64,000 bases of DNA from Hydrogenophaga palleronii_A (GCF_031457455.1 NZ_JAVDWU010000010.1:1-64000); one strand, 5' to 3'. Shown: positions 43,912 to 53,839, numbered from the stretch's first letter. Program-made: numbers and translations. Notes: generated by a model from the letters alone, not told the origin.

Positions 43912-46900
43912 ATGACCTCGCCAGAGCCCGCAGCGCCCGTTGCCACGCAGAAAATCTTCCGGTTCCGCCGGGAATACAACTCGTGGGTGGCCGACGAAAC
44001 CATGGAGGACTACGCGCTGCGCTACACGCCGCGCAGCTTTCGCAAATGGAGCGAATGGCGGGTGGCCAACACGGCGTTCGGTTCGCTCTCGTTCCTGGCG
44101 CTGGAGGCCATTGGCGGCGCCATCGCCGTCAACTACGGCTTTGGCAACGCCATGTGGGCGATCCTGGTGGTGGGCTTGATCATCTTTTTCACCGGCCTGC
44201 CGATCGCCTACTACGCCGCCCGCTACGGGCTCGACATGGACCTGCTCACCCGGGGCGCGGGCTTCGGTTACCTGGGCTCGACCATCACCTCGCTGATCTA
44301 CGCGGTGTTCACCTTCATCTTCTTCGCCATCGAGGCGGTGATCATGGCGCTGGCGCTGCAGATGGCCACTGACTGGCCACTGGCGTGGTGCTACCTGATC
44401 TCGGCGGTGGTCATCATCCCGCTCGTCATTCGCGGCATCACGCTCATTTCAAAATTGCAGGCCTGGACGCAGCCGTTGTGGCTGTTCCTGCTGTTGCTGC
44501 CCTTCGTGTGGATCGCGCTCTCTCAGCCCCAGCTCTACCGCGACTTCACCAGCCTCACCGGCATCCGATCGGGCAGCAACGGCTTTCAGCCGCTGATGTT
44601 CGGCGCAGCCGCGGCCGTGATCTTCTCGCTGGTGGTGCAGATCGGCGAGCAGGTGGACTTCTTGCGCTTCATGCCCGAGCGCAAGCGCGAGAACCGCTGG
44701 CGCTGGTGGGCCGCGGTGCTGGTCACCGGGCCGGGCTGGATCGTCATGGGCATGCTCAAGATGGCCGGCGGCGCCTTCCTCGCTTTTGCCGCCATGCAGT
44801 TTGAAGTGAGTCCTGAGCGCACCGCCGAGCCCACGCAGATGTTCATGGCCGGCTTCACCGAGGCGGTGGGCCATCCGGGCCTGGCAGTGGCCATGACGGT
44901 GGTCTTCGTGATCATTTCTCAGATCAAGATCAACGTGACCAACGCCTACGCGGGTTCGCTGGCCTGGTCCAACTTCTTCGCCCGCGTGACACACAGCCAC
45001 CCGGGCCGCGTGGTGTGGCTGGTGTTCAACGTGGCCATCGCCACACTGCTCATGCTGCTGGGCGTGTTCGCCGGCATCGAGAAGGTGCTGGGTGTGTACA
45101 GCAACGTGGCCATTGCCTGGGTGGGCGCGCTGGTGGCCGACCTGATCATCAACAAGCCACTGGGCCTGAGTCCCAAAGGCATCGAGTTCCGGCGTGCCTA
45201 CCTCTACGACTTCAACCCGGTGGGCATGGGCTCGATGATCATTGCGGCGCTGGTGGCCAGCCTGGCTTATGCGGGTGTGATGGGTGAAGTGGCGGCCGCG
45301 TTCTCGCCCTTCATTGCGCTGGGCCTGGCGCTGGTGCTGTCGCCGCTGATCGCGTGGGCCACCCAGGGCCGGTACTACCTGGCGCGCACACCGACCCAGG
45401 AGTGGAGGCCCGGCGAGGTGGTGCGCTGCTCCGTGTGCGAGAACCAGTTCGAGAGCGAGGACATGGCCGGCTGCCCGGCTTACCGCGCCCCCATCTGTTC
45501 GCTGTGCTGTTCGCTGGAATCGCGTTGCCATGACCGCTGCAAGACCGACTCACGTGCCATCGACCAGTTGCGAGCGCTGATTGCCGCCGTGCTGCCCAGT
45601 GGCGTGGCGGTTCGCGTGAATTTCCGGGCCGGCCAGTTTCTGGCGGTGTGGTTGTCCATCAGCGCGATCATGGGATTTTTGATCGGCATGGTCTATGTGC
45701 AGGAAAGCCTGCACACGCCGTCTGAACTGCTGTACCTGCCCTTCCTGAAAATCTATGCCTTTCTGGTGCCGTTCGCGGCGGTGTGTTCGTGGTGGGTGGT
45801 GCTCACCACCGACAGCCGCCGCATGGCGCAGGACGAGTCCGAGCGGCAGACGCAATTGCTTATGCAGGAGATCAACGCCCACAAGCGCACCGACGCCGAA
45901 CTGCAGTCGGCGCGCGACCGGGCCGAAACCGCCAGTCAGGCCAAGACCCGCTACGTGGCCGGCATGACGCACGAACTGCGCACGCCGCTGACCAGCATCC
46001 TGGGCTATGCGCAGATCCTTCTGAAGAACAACGACATCTCGACCTGGGTGCGCGAAACCATTGCCACCATGCAGCGCAGCGGGCAACACATGCACACCCT
46101 CATCGACGGGTCGCTGGACCTGGCGCGCATCGAGGCCGGCCGCCTCAAGCTCGACCCGGTGCCGCTGCCATTGGCCCAGTTGCTGGAAGACGTGGAGCGC
46201 ATGGTCCGGCCGCAGGCCGAAGCCAAGGGCCTGCGCTTCATCGTTCAGCAAGAAGGCGAGTTGCCGGCCTGGGTGCGTGCAGACCCCAAACGCCTGCGCC
46301 AGATCCTGATCAACCTGCTGAGCAATGCGGTGCGCTTCACAGACGAAGGCGAGGTCACGCTGAGGCTGGACTTCCGGCAGCAGGTGGCCCGCATCGATGT
46401 GATCGACACCGGCATCGGCATTGCCGCGCAAGACCAGAAGCGCATCTTCCTGCCCTTCGAACGCGGCAGCGCGGGGCGGCGCGCGCTAGACACCGGTACC
46501 GGCCTGGGCCTGACCATCACCCACCTGCTCACCGACATGATGGGCGGCGAACTGTTGCTCAAGAGCCGGCCAGGGCACGGCAGCACCTTCTCGCTGCGGC
46601 TGTACCTGCCAGCCATTCCGTCTGACCCGAAGCACCCGCTGCCGATCCCCTCCACACTGCGCGCCGTGACCGGCTACCTGGGCGAGCGCCGCACGCTGCT
46701 GGTGGTGGACGACCAGCCCCTGCACCGGCAACTGCTGGCCAGCATTCTGGTGCCATTGGGCTTTCTGGTGCGTGAAGCCGCCAGCGGCCAGGAATGCCTG
46801 GAAATCATTGAACAGCAACCGCCCGACCTGCTGCTGCTGGACCTCACCATGGACGGCCTGGATGGCTGGCAGACCGCCGAGGCCGTGCGCCGGCTGATGC

Positions 46901-47337
46901 CGGGCTCCCGCCTGCCCATTGTGTTTGTCTCTGCCAACCTGATGGACAACCGGCCCGATGAGTTGAGCCAGCTCGACTACCAAGGCTTCGTGGCCAAACC
47001 CATGATGGAGTCCGAGTTGCTCGACGCGCTGCAGCACGCCCTGGCGCTGAAATGGGTGACGGAACAGGCGCCCGCCGGCGTTCCCGCAAGCATCCTGCGC
47101 CAGCGGGTGAGCGGCCTGCCGCTGCCGGAAGACTTGCGCGAGGAACTGCAGCGCCTGGCGCGCCAGGGCCAGGCCGCCGCCCTGCGCCAGCGCCTGTGGC
47201 AGGCCCAGGGCACCGAGCCGGCCCACGCGGCCACGCTGGCACTGCTGCAGTCCTGCGCAGACCGTTTTGATTTCCAGGCCCTGCTCGAACACCTGCGCGA
47301 TACCGTGGAGCTGACCGACGATGAACCCGACACCTGA
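43912..47337 (+). CDS. NCS1 permease / hybrid histidine kinase fusion
   Basis: This 1141-residue protein fuses four parts: an NCS1 nucleobase/cation-symporter domain (~20-490, twelve helices; WVADETMEDYALRYTPRSFRKW start), a Cys-rich linker (~503-545, CSVCENQF then CSLCCSLESRCHDRC), a second membrane pair (~580-650), a histidine kinase (MTHELRTPLTS, His near 687, then ATPase boxes DTGTGLGL) and a receiver (LLVVDDQP near 930, Asp near 975). The transporter-like domain probably senses or transports a nitrogen compound. It overlaps the response regulator gene by 17 bases and is divergent from urtA. The start ATG 43912 lacks a clear ribosome site. Confidence 0.88.
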   Translation: MTSPEPAAPVATQKIFRFRREYNSWVADETMEDYALRYTPRSFRKWSEWRVANTAFGSLSFLALEAIGGAIAVNYGFGNAMWAILVVGLIIFFTGLPIAYYAARYGLDMDLLTRGAGFGYLGSTITSLIYAVFTFIFFAIEAVIMALALQMATDWPLAWCYLISAVVIIPLVIRGITLISKLQAWTQPLWLFLLLLPFVWIALSQPQLYRDFTSLTGIRSGSNGFQPLMFGAAAAVIFSLVVQIGEQVDFLRFMPERKRENRWRWWAAVLVTGPGWIVMGMLKMAGGAFLAFAAMQFEVSPERTAEPTQMFMAGFTEAVGHPGLAVAMTVVFVIISQIKINVTNAYAGSLAWSNFFARVTHSHPGRVVWLVFNVAIATLLMLLGVFAGIEKVLGVYSNVAIAWVGALVADLIINKPLGLSPKGIEFRRAYLYDFNPVGMGSMIIAALVASLAYAGVMGEVAAAFSPFIALGLALVLSPLIAWATQGRYYLARTPTQEWRPGEVVRCSVCENQFESEDMAGCPAYRAPICSLCCSLESRCHDRCKTDSRAIDQLRALIAAVLPSGVAVRVNFRAGQFLAVWLSISAIMGFLIGMVYVQESLHTPSELLYLPFLKIYAFLVPFAAVCSWWVVLTTDSRRMAQDESERQTQLLMQEINAHKRTDAELQSARDRAETASQAKTRYVAGMTHELRTPLTSILGYAQILLKNNDISTWVRETIATMQRSGQHMHTLIDGSLDLARIEAGRLKLDPVPLPLAQLLEDVERMVRPQAEAKGLRFIVQQEGELPAWVRADPKRLRQILINLLSNAVRFTDEGEVTLRLDFRQQVARIDVIDTGIGIAAQDQKRIFLPFERGSAGRRALDTGTGLGLTITHLLTDMMGGELLLKSRPGHGSTFSLRLYLPAIPSDPKHPLPIPSTLRAVTGYLGERRTLLVVDDQPLHRQLLASILVPLGFLVREAASGQECLEIIEQQPPDLLLLDLTMDGLDGWQTAEAVRRLMPGSRLPIVFVSANLMDNRPDELSQLDYQGFVAKPMMESELLDALQHALALKWVTEQAPAGVPASILRQRVSGLPLPEDLREELQRLARQGQAAALRQRLWQAQGTEPAHAATLALLQSCADRFDFQALLEHLRDTVELTDDEPDT

Positions 47338-48244
47338 ACTTTCGACACCCGACACGCCCTCCACACCGCTGGTGATTCTGGTCGTGGACGACGCGGTGGA
47401 CACCCTGCGCATGCTGGGCGATGCCCTGATTGGCGAGGGCTATCTGGTGCTGGCGGCACGCGATGCACAGGAAGCGCTGGCCCGATTCGAGGTCACGGTG
47501 CCCGACGGCGTGCTGCTGGACGCGGTAATGCCCGGCATGGACGGCTTCGCCCTGTGCCGGCGCATCAAGCAGAACCCGGTCTGGTCCCATGTGCCCATCG
47601 TCTTCATGACCGGCTTGTCGGAAAGCGATCAGATCTTGCGCGGCTTTGCCAGCGGCGGTGTCGACTATGTGGTCAAGCCCCTGCGCATACCGGAGGTGAT
47701 GGCGAGGCTGGCCACCCACGTGCGCAATGCCCGGGTCGCGCGGCTGGCGCAGGCGGCGGTGGATGTGGCCGGCATGGGCACCGTGGTGCTCGACGCGCAA
47801 GGCCGCGTGGCGTGGAGCTCCCCACAGGCTTTGGCCTGGATGGGCATGGCCTTCGGGACCGACACGGACACAAGCTCACAGGCGACGGCCTGGCTCAATC
47901 AGGCGCTGCGCAGCAATGAGGCCATGCACGACCTGGGGCGCCAGGGAAGGCTGCTGGCGCGCAACCTGGGGCCGGGCACCTTGGGCGAATCCATGTTGCT
48001 GCTCACGCTCACGCCTTCAGACAGCCCGGCCGCGCACCGCCTGCGCCAGGTGGCGCTGACCCCGCGCGAGACTGAGGTGCTGTCGTGGCTGGCCAAGGGC
48101 AAGACCAACCGCGACATCGCGGACATCCTGGGCATGAGCCACCGCACGGTGAACAAGCACCTGGAGCATGTGTTTGAGAAGCTGGGCGTGGAAACCCGGT
48201 CGGCGGCGGCGGCGATCGCGGGGCAACTCCTTCCAATGATTTGA
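47321..48244 (+). CDS. LuxR-family response regulator
   Basis: This 307-residue regulator has an N-terminal receiver (ILVVDDAVDTLRMLGD; phospho-acceptor within LLDAVMPGMDGF; VVKPL Lys), a linker (~140-240), and a LuxR/NarL DNA-binding domain (LTPRETEVLSWLAKGKTNRDIADILGMSHRTVNKHLEHVFEKL). Its start overlaps the kinase end and has GGAG inside the kinase reading frame. It is the cognate partner of the NCS1-kinase and the likely controller of urtA-amiE (inference). Confidence 0.92.
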   Translation: MNPTPELSTPDTPSTPLVILVVDDAVDTLRMLGDALIGEGYLVLAARDAQEALARFEVTVPDGVLLDAVMPGMDGFALCRRIKQNPVWSHVPIVFMTGLSESDQILRGFASGGVDYVVKPLRIPEVMARLATHVRNARVARLAQAAVDVAGMGTVVLDAQGRVAWSSPQALAWMGMAFGTDTDTSSQATAWLNQALRSNEAMHDLGRQGRLLARNLGPGTLGESMLLLTLTPSDSPAAHRLRQVALTPRETEVLSWLAKGKTNRDIADILGMSHRTVNKHLEHVFEKLGVETRSAAAAIAGQLLPMI

Positions 48245-48295
48245 CGCCCCCCTGCCGCCAACTGGCACGCCCAGGAGCTGCCTGGCCTGAAGCGA

Positions 48296-49549
48296 CTACA
48301 CCCCATCCAACTCGCCGGCCAGCGCCCAGTGCCGGCCCTGGCGGTGCAGGATGGCGTTGACGGCTTCACCGTTCAGGCGCTTGGCATACAGCATGGCCTC
48401 GCGCAGATCGGCCAGCCCACCCTTGGTCAGGGCCGAAAGATCGATGAAGGTGCAGACATCGCGCGAGGGCATGACCGCCACCACGCCGTTGGGCGTGTGC
48501 TTCTTCAGCGTCTTGTCCCACAGGTCGTCCAGCAGCAGCACACTGCTCTCGTGGGACCCGTCGAGCTTGATGCGCATGGCGCGGTAGCCCGCGTCCTTCG
48601 AGTTGGCCCTTTTGAGCCTCAGTTCCCCTTTCACCAAACGGCGCAGATTCACCAGCGCCAAGCGGTGCAGCGCATCCACCGTGAGTCCGGCGTCTGCCAG
48701 GTCCGAGGCCAACACGGTGTTGAAACGCTTGCCGTCTTCCACCATGTACTGCACCCCAAACGCGCCTTTGGTCGCGCGGGTCACGGGCAGGTCAAGCAGG
48801 CTCGGGTCCCCGTCCAGGGGAATGTTCAGGTCGCGCATGACCAGCTCGGGGGGCATCAACATGCCGTCGGCAAGGCCTTCGGTGTCGATCAGACGAATGC
48901 GGGGCAGCGCGGTGGACAGCCGCGCCAGCGCCTGCTGACGGACCACGTCGTTGGCTGGCCATTGCACGGCACTGGCCGCTGGTGTGGCAGGAGAATTGGC
49001 AGGCGCCACCGGCTGGGTGCGAGCGGCGGCCAGGGTATCGACGCGATGCACCCCTTCCAGCCCATCGAACACCTCCACCTCGTCCGCCGGTTTTTTTCTC
49101 TTCGCCGTCTCAGGTTTTGATCGTGAACGCGACTTTTCGGCGCGTTGCGCCTCTCTGGTCTGTGCCCGCTGACGCGCCGCTTCGGCGCTGAGCACGGACG
49201 AACTGCGGCCGATGAAGGCGGCCACCGGAATCAGCCGCACGATCGGAGCCAGCGCCAGCAACAGGAACAAGCCCTGCTGGGCCGGGCGCATGTCGGAAGC
49301 CTTGCCCACCTGGATGACGCCCCAGGCAATGGCGACCGCGGCGCCTGCGTACGCCCCCATGGCCAGAAGGCCCACCGGCCCGCCCACCGCGACGACGATC
49401 AGGGCCAGCCAGAACACCACCTCACCCACCAGCCCCAGCTGCATGAAACGGCGGGCATCCAGCAGCAGGGCCTCCCGCACGTCATCTGCCGTGATCCTGA
49501 GCTCGTACCGGTCCTCGTCATCTTCAAGAGACAGATCCATGGCGTTCAT
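48296..49549 (-). CDS. Membrane protein with YtpQ/DUF1444-like C-terminus
   Basis: This ~417-residue protein has two or three hydrophobic segments (LVGEVVFWLALIVVAVGGPVGLLAMGAYAGAAVAIAWGVI and QQGLFLLLALAPIVRLIPVAAFIG), a basic linker (~105-140), and a soluble C-terminal ~220 residues. That domain (PRIRLIDTEGLADGMLMP ... VQYMVEDGKRFNTVLASDL ... DLWDKTLKKHTPNGVVAVMPSRD) resembles the DUF1444/YtpQ layout. I recognise no function. Starts 49555, 49573 and 49576 are alternatives. It is convergent with the LuxR regulator. Confidence 0.6.
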   Translation of the reverse strand: MNAMDLSLEDDEDRYELRITADDVREALLLDARRFMQLGLVGEVVFWLALIVVAVGGPVGLLAMGAYAGAAVAIAWGVIQVGKASDMRPAQQGLFLLLALAPIVRLIPVAAFIGRSSSVLSAEAARQRAQTREAQRAEKSRSRSKPETAKRKKPADEVEVFDGLEGVHRVDTLAAARTQPVAPANSPATPAASAVQWPANDVVRQQALARLSTALPRIRLIDTEGLADGMLMPPELVMRDLNIPLDGDPSLLDLPVTRATKGAFGVQYMVEDGKRFNTVLASDLADAGLTVDALHRLALVNLRRLVKGELRLKRANSKDAGYRAMRIKLDGSHESSVLLLDDLWDKTLKKHTPNGVVAVMPSRDVCTFIDLSALTKGGLADLREAMLYAKRLNGEAVNAILHRQGRHWALAGELDGV

Positions 49550-49661
49550 AGGCATTCGTTTAAAAAAAGCCATCATAGGTAAATAGCACTCAAAACCCCA
49601 TGGCACAGAGCCGCTGGAAACCGCCTTTTGTCGGTTACAAGCGGGTGCAGATTTCACCCCT

Positions 49662-49677
49662 TGGTGTGCAAATTGCT
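49662..49677 (+). promoter_or_regulatory. Sigma-54-like promoter before the activator gene
   Basis: TGGTGTGCAAATTGCT has the ten-base GG-to-GC spacing and an exact TTGCT -12 element. The -24 element is weaker (three mismatches). It would give a very short leader of about 15 bases. Confidence 0.45.
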
Positions 49678-49703
49678 TGAGGTGGTCATCCTCCCTGCCT
49701 CGC

Positions 49704-51308
49704 ATGCCCCAGCCCATCACCGATTCCCTTTCACCCGCCACCGACTGGCACGCCCAGGAACTGCTGCTGATGCGCGAGGTGATGAAGCTCGTGGGCCGCA
49801 GCCTGGCGCCGGCCGCCGTGTTTCGCGAGATGCTGCACCTGATGAGCGAGCTGCTGGGCCTGAACCGGGGGCGCATGGTGCTGGCCGACGACGCGGTGCC
49901 GGGCGCGGAACACACCGCATCCGTCCGCCATGCCTACGGCCTCACCGCCGAAGAAACGGCGCGCGGCGTGTTCCGCTGGGGCGAGGGCATCACCGGCCGC
50001 GTGCTGGCCAGCGGGCTGCCCGCCATCGTGCAAGACGTGGACGCCGAGCCGCTGTTCCTGTTTCGCACCGTGGCGCGCGCCCAGCTGCCGCCACAGACGG
50101 TCGCCTTCATCGCGCTGCCTATCGAGGTCAACGGCGCCACCGTGGGCGTGCTGGCCTGCCACCGCATCCGCAGCCGCCAGCGCCACCTGAACGACGACCT
50201 GGCCGTGCTGCGCATTCTGGCCACGCTGGCCGGGCAGCTGCTGCAGCTCGAACAGCTGGTGGCCGAAGAGCGCCGCCAGCTGGCTGCGCGCAACGAAGCA
50301 CTGGAGCGCGCACTCGACGTGGGCAGCGCGCGCTACGGGTTGATCGGCCGCTCGCCCGCGCTGCTGCGGGCACTGGGCGAGCTGGAGCGGGTGTCGCAGT
50401 CGCAGGCCACGGTGCTGCTGCTGGGCGAGTCCGGCACCGGCAAAGAGCTGTTTGCCCGCGCGGTGCACCTGGCCAGCGGCCGGCGCGACCAGCCATTCAT
50501 CAAGGTCAACTGCTCGGCCATTCCAGACACGCTGTTCGAGAGCGAATTGTTCGGCTACGAACGCGGCGCCTTCACCGGCGCCAGCACGGCGCGCGCCGGC
50601 TGGTTTGAGCAGGCCAACAGCGGCACCATCTTCCTGGACGAGATCGGCGAGCTGCCGTTGGCCATGCAGAGCAAGCTGCTGCGCACGCTGCAGGAAGGCA
50701 CGCTGGTGCGCCTGGGCGGCACGCGCGAGATCCGCATCGACGTGCGGCTGGTCGCGGCCACCAACCGCGACCTGGCGCGCGAGGTGCAGGCAGGCGCCTT
50801 CCGGCAAGACCTGTATTACCGCCTCAACGTGATCCCCATTCGCCTGCCCAGCCTGCGTGAACGCCGCGACGACGTGCGCGCCCTGGCCCTGCACTTCATC
50901 AGCCGCGCCAACCAGGCCCACCAGCGCAACGTGCACCTGGCGCCCGACGCATTGGCGCGGCTGGAAGCGCACGACTGGCCCGGCAACATCCGCGAACTGG
51001 GCAACCTGATCGAACGCCTGGTGCTGCTGGCCGACCACACGCTGGTGACGGCCGCGGCGCTGGAGCGCTTCATGCCCACCGCACTGGACCGCAGCCCCCC
51101 GGCGCCCGCATCAGCCCCGATCCCGCCGGCCCTGGCTGCCGCTGGTGGTGGCCTGGTGCGAGACTACCAGAGCGCCCGCTCGCACGACGCACAAACGCTG
51201 CAGGACGCGCTGACCCGCCACCAGGGCAACCAGTCGCGGGCGGCGCAAAGCCTGGGTCTCACGCTGCGGCAGTTTGGGTATAGGTTGCGCAAGGCAGGGC
51301 TGCGGTGA
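49704..51308 (+). CDS. Sigma-54-dependent activator (GAF-AAA+-Fis)
   Basis: This 534-residue enhancer-binding protein has a GAF domain (~20-185, NifA-like), a AAA+ core with Walker A GESGTGKE near 241, the sigma-54 contact loop GAFTGA near 288, Walker B GTIFLDEIGEL, and a C-terminal Fis-type helix-turn-helix (RHQGNQSRAAQSLGLTLRQFGYRLRKAGL). It resembles NifA/NorR-type regulators. Its signal is unknown. The nearest consensus sigma-54 promoter is at 55269, before the rhodanese/OsmC operon, making that a candidate target. ATG 49704 is the start. Confidence 0.92.
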   Translation: MPQPITDSLSPATDWHAQELLLMREVMKLVGRSLAPAAVFREMLHLMSELLGLNRGRMVLADDAVPGAEHTASVRHAYGLTAEETARGVFRWGEGITGRVLASGLPAIVQDVDAEPLFLFRTVARAQLPPQTVAFIALPIEVNGATVGVLACHRIRSRQRHLNDDLAVLRILATLAGQLLQLEQLVAEERRQLAARNEALERALDVGSARYGLIGRSPALLRALGELERVSQSQATVLLLGESGTGKELFARAVHLASGRRDQPFIKVNCSAIPDTLFESELFGYERGAFTGASTARAGWFEQANSGTIFLDEIGELPLAMQSKLLRTLQEGTLVRLGGTREIRIDVRLVAATNRDLAREVQAGAFRQDLYYRLNVIPIRLPSLRERRDDVRALALHFISRANQAHQRNVHLAPDALARLEAHDWPGNIRELGNLIERLVLLADHTLVTAAALERFMPTALDRSPPAPASAPIPPALAAAGGGLVRDYQSARSHDAQTLQDALTRHQGNQSRAAQSLGLTLRQFGYRLRKAGLR

Positions 51309-51435
51309 GGCGTCGGGGAGTGAGGCCACGCGCAGGGTCACGGGGTGCGATGTGTGACAGCATCTGCTCCAATCCCTTGAACAGCGGCAGCGAGGCCGCA
51401 TTTGTACACACAGACACCAACAACGCGAGGCCCAC

Positions 51436-51654
51436 ATGAAAACCATTGACGAGATGCTGCACCTGGCCTTGCTGAGCCCCGACGAGCACCAGCAAATCAG
51501 CACCTGGATTGCGCAGGCTGAATCGCCCGATGAAATTTTGAAGATGCCGCCGTTGCTGTGGCGCGCGGTGGAGCGGGCCAGTGCGGTGATGGGGATTGAC
51601 GAGGACCTGATGCGGCCGCCGGCGTTGGATGGCGGCGACATGGTTTGCAGCTGA
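51436..51654 (+). CDS. Small conserved-looking protein
   Basis: This 72-residue acidic, helical, soluble protein has a GAGG ribosome site before the ATG and starts MKTIDEMLHLALLSPDEHQQI. It has no Cys motif or membrane segment. It lies between the activator and a GNAT acetyltransferase on the same strand, 22 bases before the latter. The family is not recognised. Confidence 0.5.
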   Translation: MKTIDEMLHLALLSPDEHQQISTWIAQAESPDEILKMPPLLWRAVERASAVMGIDEDLMRPPALDGGDMVCS

Positions 51655-51676
51655 GGGATGGCTTGGAAGCCCCGAG

Positions 51677-52201
51677 ATGCACATTCGACAGCTGACGCCC
51701 GATGACGCACCCACCTACCGCGAACTGCGCTTGCGCGCGCTGCGTGAACACCCTGAAGCGTTCACATCCGATTGGGAAGATGCGAGCCGGCGCCCGCCCG
51801 AAGAGTCGCGCCAACGACTGGCCTCAGCAGGTGTGACTTTCTGGGGTGCGTTTGACGAAGGCGGTGCCCTGTGTGGCATGGTCGGCCTCGAATGCTCTTC
51901 GCGCGCCAAGCAGCGGCACAGAGGCACGGTGGTGGCGATGTACGTTGCACGGGAAGCGGCGGGTTGCCGCTTGGGGCGCGAATTGTTGCGGGCGCTGATG
52001 CTTCATGCAAAAGCCATCGGACTGACCGACCTGGGCCTCACCGTCACCGAAGGGAACGAATCGGCCATCCGGCTGTATCGGGAGGCCGGCTTTGCCGAGT
52101 TCGGCACCGAGCCTCGTGCCATCCTGGTGGAGGGGAAGCTGCTGGCCAAGGTTCATATGCATTGCAACTTGCTCGAAGGGTTCGTCCAGCAGAAGGATTG
52201 A
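51677..52201 (+). CDS. GNAT family N-acetyltransferase
   Basis: This 174-residue protein has the GNAT fold order. The start MHIRQLTPDDAPTYRELRLRAL is typical. The acetyl-CoA loop RGTVVAMYVAREAAGCRLGRELLRAL contains a G-C-R-L-G version of the Q/RxxGxG/A signature. TEGNESAIRLYREAGF is the C-terminal NxxAxxxYxxxGF motif. ATG 51677 is preferred to the upstream start because homology starts there. Substrate unknown. Confidence 0.82.
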   Translation: MHIRQLTPDDAPTYRELRLRALREHPEAFTSDWEDASRRPPEESRQRLASAGVTFWGAFDEGGALCGMVGLECSSRAKQRHRGTVVAMYVAREAAGCRLGRELLRALMLHAKAIGLTDLGLTVTEGNESAIRLYREAGFAEFGTEPRAILVEGKLLAKVHMHCNLLEGFVQQKD

Positions 52202-52476
52202 CCCGGCGCAACAGTGTGCGAATGCCAGGCCGGCTCTTGAACGCACTCTCACGTTGCCGGCGCCGGCTCATCAACGGCGAACATCGCATCTTTGCACGGT
52301 AGAACGCGGCGCGCTTCCGCTGGCGCACGTGCGGTACCACTATGGAGTGGACCGTGATAGACCGCGTCGGGGAACTCAATGGGAAGCAGTCTTGCCATCG
52401 CTGCAGATTGCGGGGAGGAGTGGCAAAAGGCAAGACCTGATCCCGTCGACTCGACCTGCCGACCTGAAACGTATAT
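52202..52476. other. Non-coding stretch before the accessory module
   Basis: Base composition shifts here toward higher A/T. No coding frame with a ribosome site is visible. It may contain debris at one edge of the two-gene accessory module. Confidence 0.35.
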
Positions 52477-53799
52477 CTACCAGTTGACGCGCCAGCGCCC
52501 CCCTCCAGTGCAAGCGCTACAGTGCGCGAGGCTCTTCCAGTCATTTCTGCCTTCGAGCTTGAGTAGACCTTTCTCGGCCTGATCGCCCTTGAATGCCGAT
52601 GTCCAGTTTGAGGACTTGTGGTTGCATTTTTTGGTTTTGACGAGAGAGTCAACGCCTCCCCCACTCCCAATCTTTTTGTAGTAGCGCGTTTCACCCGACA
52701 TGGGCGGGATGGCACGTTCTTCGCTGTCGACTGACTCCTGGGGCTCACCTTCTGCTATATCGTCCGCAAGGCCGCGCTGCGCGTACGCGCTGGCATTTAA
52801 CTTCCATTGCAGTCTGTCAATAGTCCGTTGTGCTTCGTCCAAGTCAGCAATCAACCGTTCGTTCCGGGCAAGCAACTCCTCATTTCGTTGAGGCCCACTA
52901 ACGGAATCCAGCTTTTCTTTGGCGGCAGCGCGCTGCACCTCCCTGAAGCAGCTCGGTTGCAGCATGGTCAGCGCAGCTGTGGACATCACCGTGCGCCGCA
53001 GAAGTGCCAAGAACCTATTCAGACCAGCATCGCCCTCGCCGAAGGACATCAGGCGCGGGGCCGTCCAAGTGACACCTTCATGCGAGCCATCGAGACGGCG
53101 CACTGGCCAGTAAAGCCGAACCGAACCAAGAAAGCATGAATCGCGCGGGCCGAGCTCGTCCGTCAAAATCCATGATGACTCAGCGTCCACGAAGGCCACA
53201 TCAGCGAGTCCAATGAGTTGGTCGGCGGCTTTGGCCGGTAGCTCCGACCACACCTGTTCATCCGGATCAATAGACACAACTATCAGGGGCAGGCGTCGCT
53301 GCTCAGAGCGCAAGGCACCGCAGAGTTGGTACGTAGCGGCAGGGTTAGTTGCATCAAAGGCACGGCCAACCGGTAGCTCTTGTCCAGCGAAAGTCCAGTC
53401 GCTGAACTCTTCAATCAAGGACCGAATTACGCCTGGGCATCTCGGGTACACCTTGATAGGAGCCACCGCCGATTTCCCCGGCGTAGCGCCCATGGACGCG
53501 AACACGGTGACGTTGCCGTCCTTGACAGTCACTTCCAACGTCGTCGTGAACACGGCGCCCGTGTCCGCCGTCTCAAGAAGCTCAACCTCTTCGGTAGCAC
53601 CCACAGACGAAGCTGTATAGCGACGAGAGAACTGACCAGTTCCGTCTCCCGTCTTGGACGTGAAGTCGCCGTCCGAGGCTCGAGGATCTTCCACCCCCTT
53701 TCGCGTCAACCAACCGTCAATCAGCTCGTCGATCCTCAGATGTCGCTTGCTCGAGTCCGCGACGGTGGCTTCGAGGGAGTAGGCAGCTAAGCTCTGCAT
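52477..53799 (-). CDS. Unknown 440-residue protein of accessory module
   Basis: I do not recognise a named family. Visible parts are an N-terminal ~120 residues with strand-rich sequence; a central domain (~165-260) with PLIVVSIDPDEQVW, LADVAFVDAESSWILTDEL and GSVRLYWP; a short coiled coil (~300-340, RNEELLARNERLIADLDEAQ); and a C-terminal ~75 residues with KKCNHKSS ... HCSACTGGGRW, a plausible C/H-x-C-C zinc site. There is no signal peptide. AGGA precedes the ATG. It follows the ParA-like gene by 40 bp, likely one transcript. It is AT-richer than its neighbours, a sign of transfer. Confidence 0.6.
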   Translation of the reverse strand: MQSLAAYSLEATVADSSKRHLRIDELIDGWLTRKGVEDPRASDGDFTSKTGDGTGQFSRRYTASSVGATEEVELLETADTGAVFTTTLEVTVKDGNVTVFASMGATPGKSAVAPIKVYPRCPGVIRSLIEEFSDWTFAGQELPVGRAFDATNPAATYQLCGALRSEQRRLPLIVVSIDPDEQVWSELPAKAADQLIGLADVAFVDAESSWILTDELGPRDSCFLGSVRLYWPVRRLDGSHEGVTWTAPRLMSFGEGDAGLNRFLALLRRTVMSTAALTMLQPSCFREVQRAAAKEKLDSVSGPQRNEELLARNERLIADLDEAQRTIDRLQWKLNASAYAQRGLADDIAEGEPQESVDSEERAIPPMSGETRYYKKIGSGGGVDSLVKTKKCNHKSSNWTSAFKGDQAEKGLLKLEGRNDWKSLAHCSACTGGGRWRVNW

Positions 53800-53839
53800 T
53801 GCATGTTCCTGGCGAAGGGCCGGTAGGTTGGCGTGGTGG

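Noticed and set aside
52202..52476. Possible gene remnant at the edge of the accessory module
   Set aside because: Short frames on both strands lack start signals and recognisable motifs, so there is no basis to call a pseudogene.
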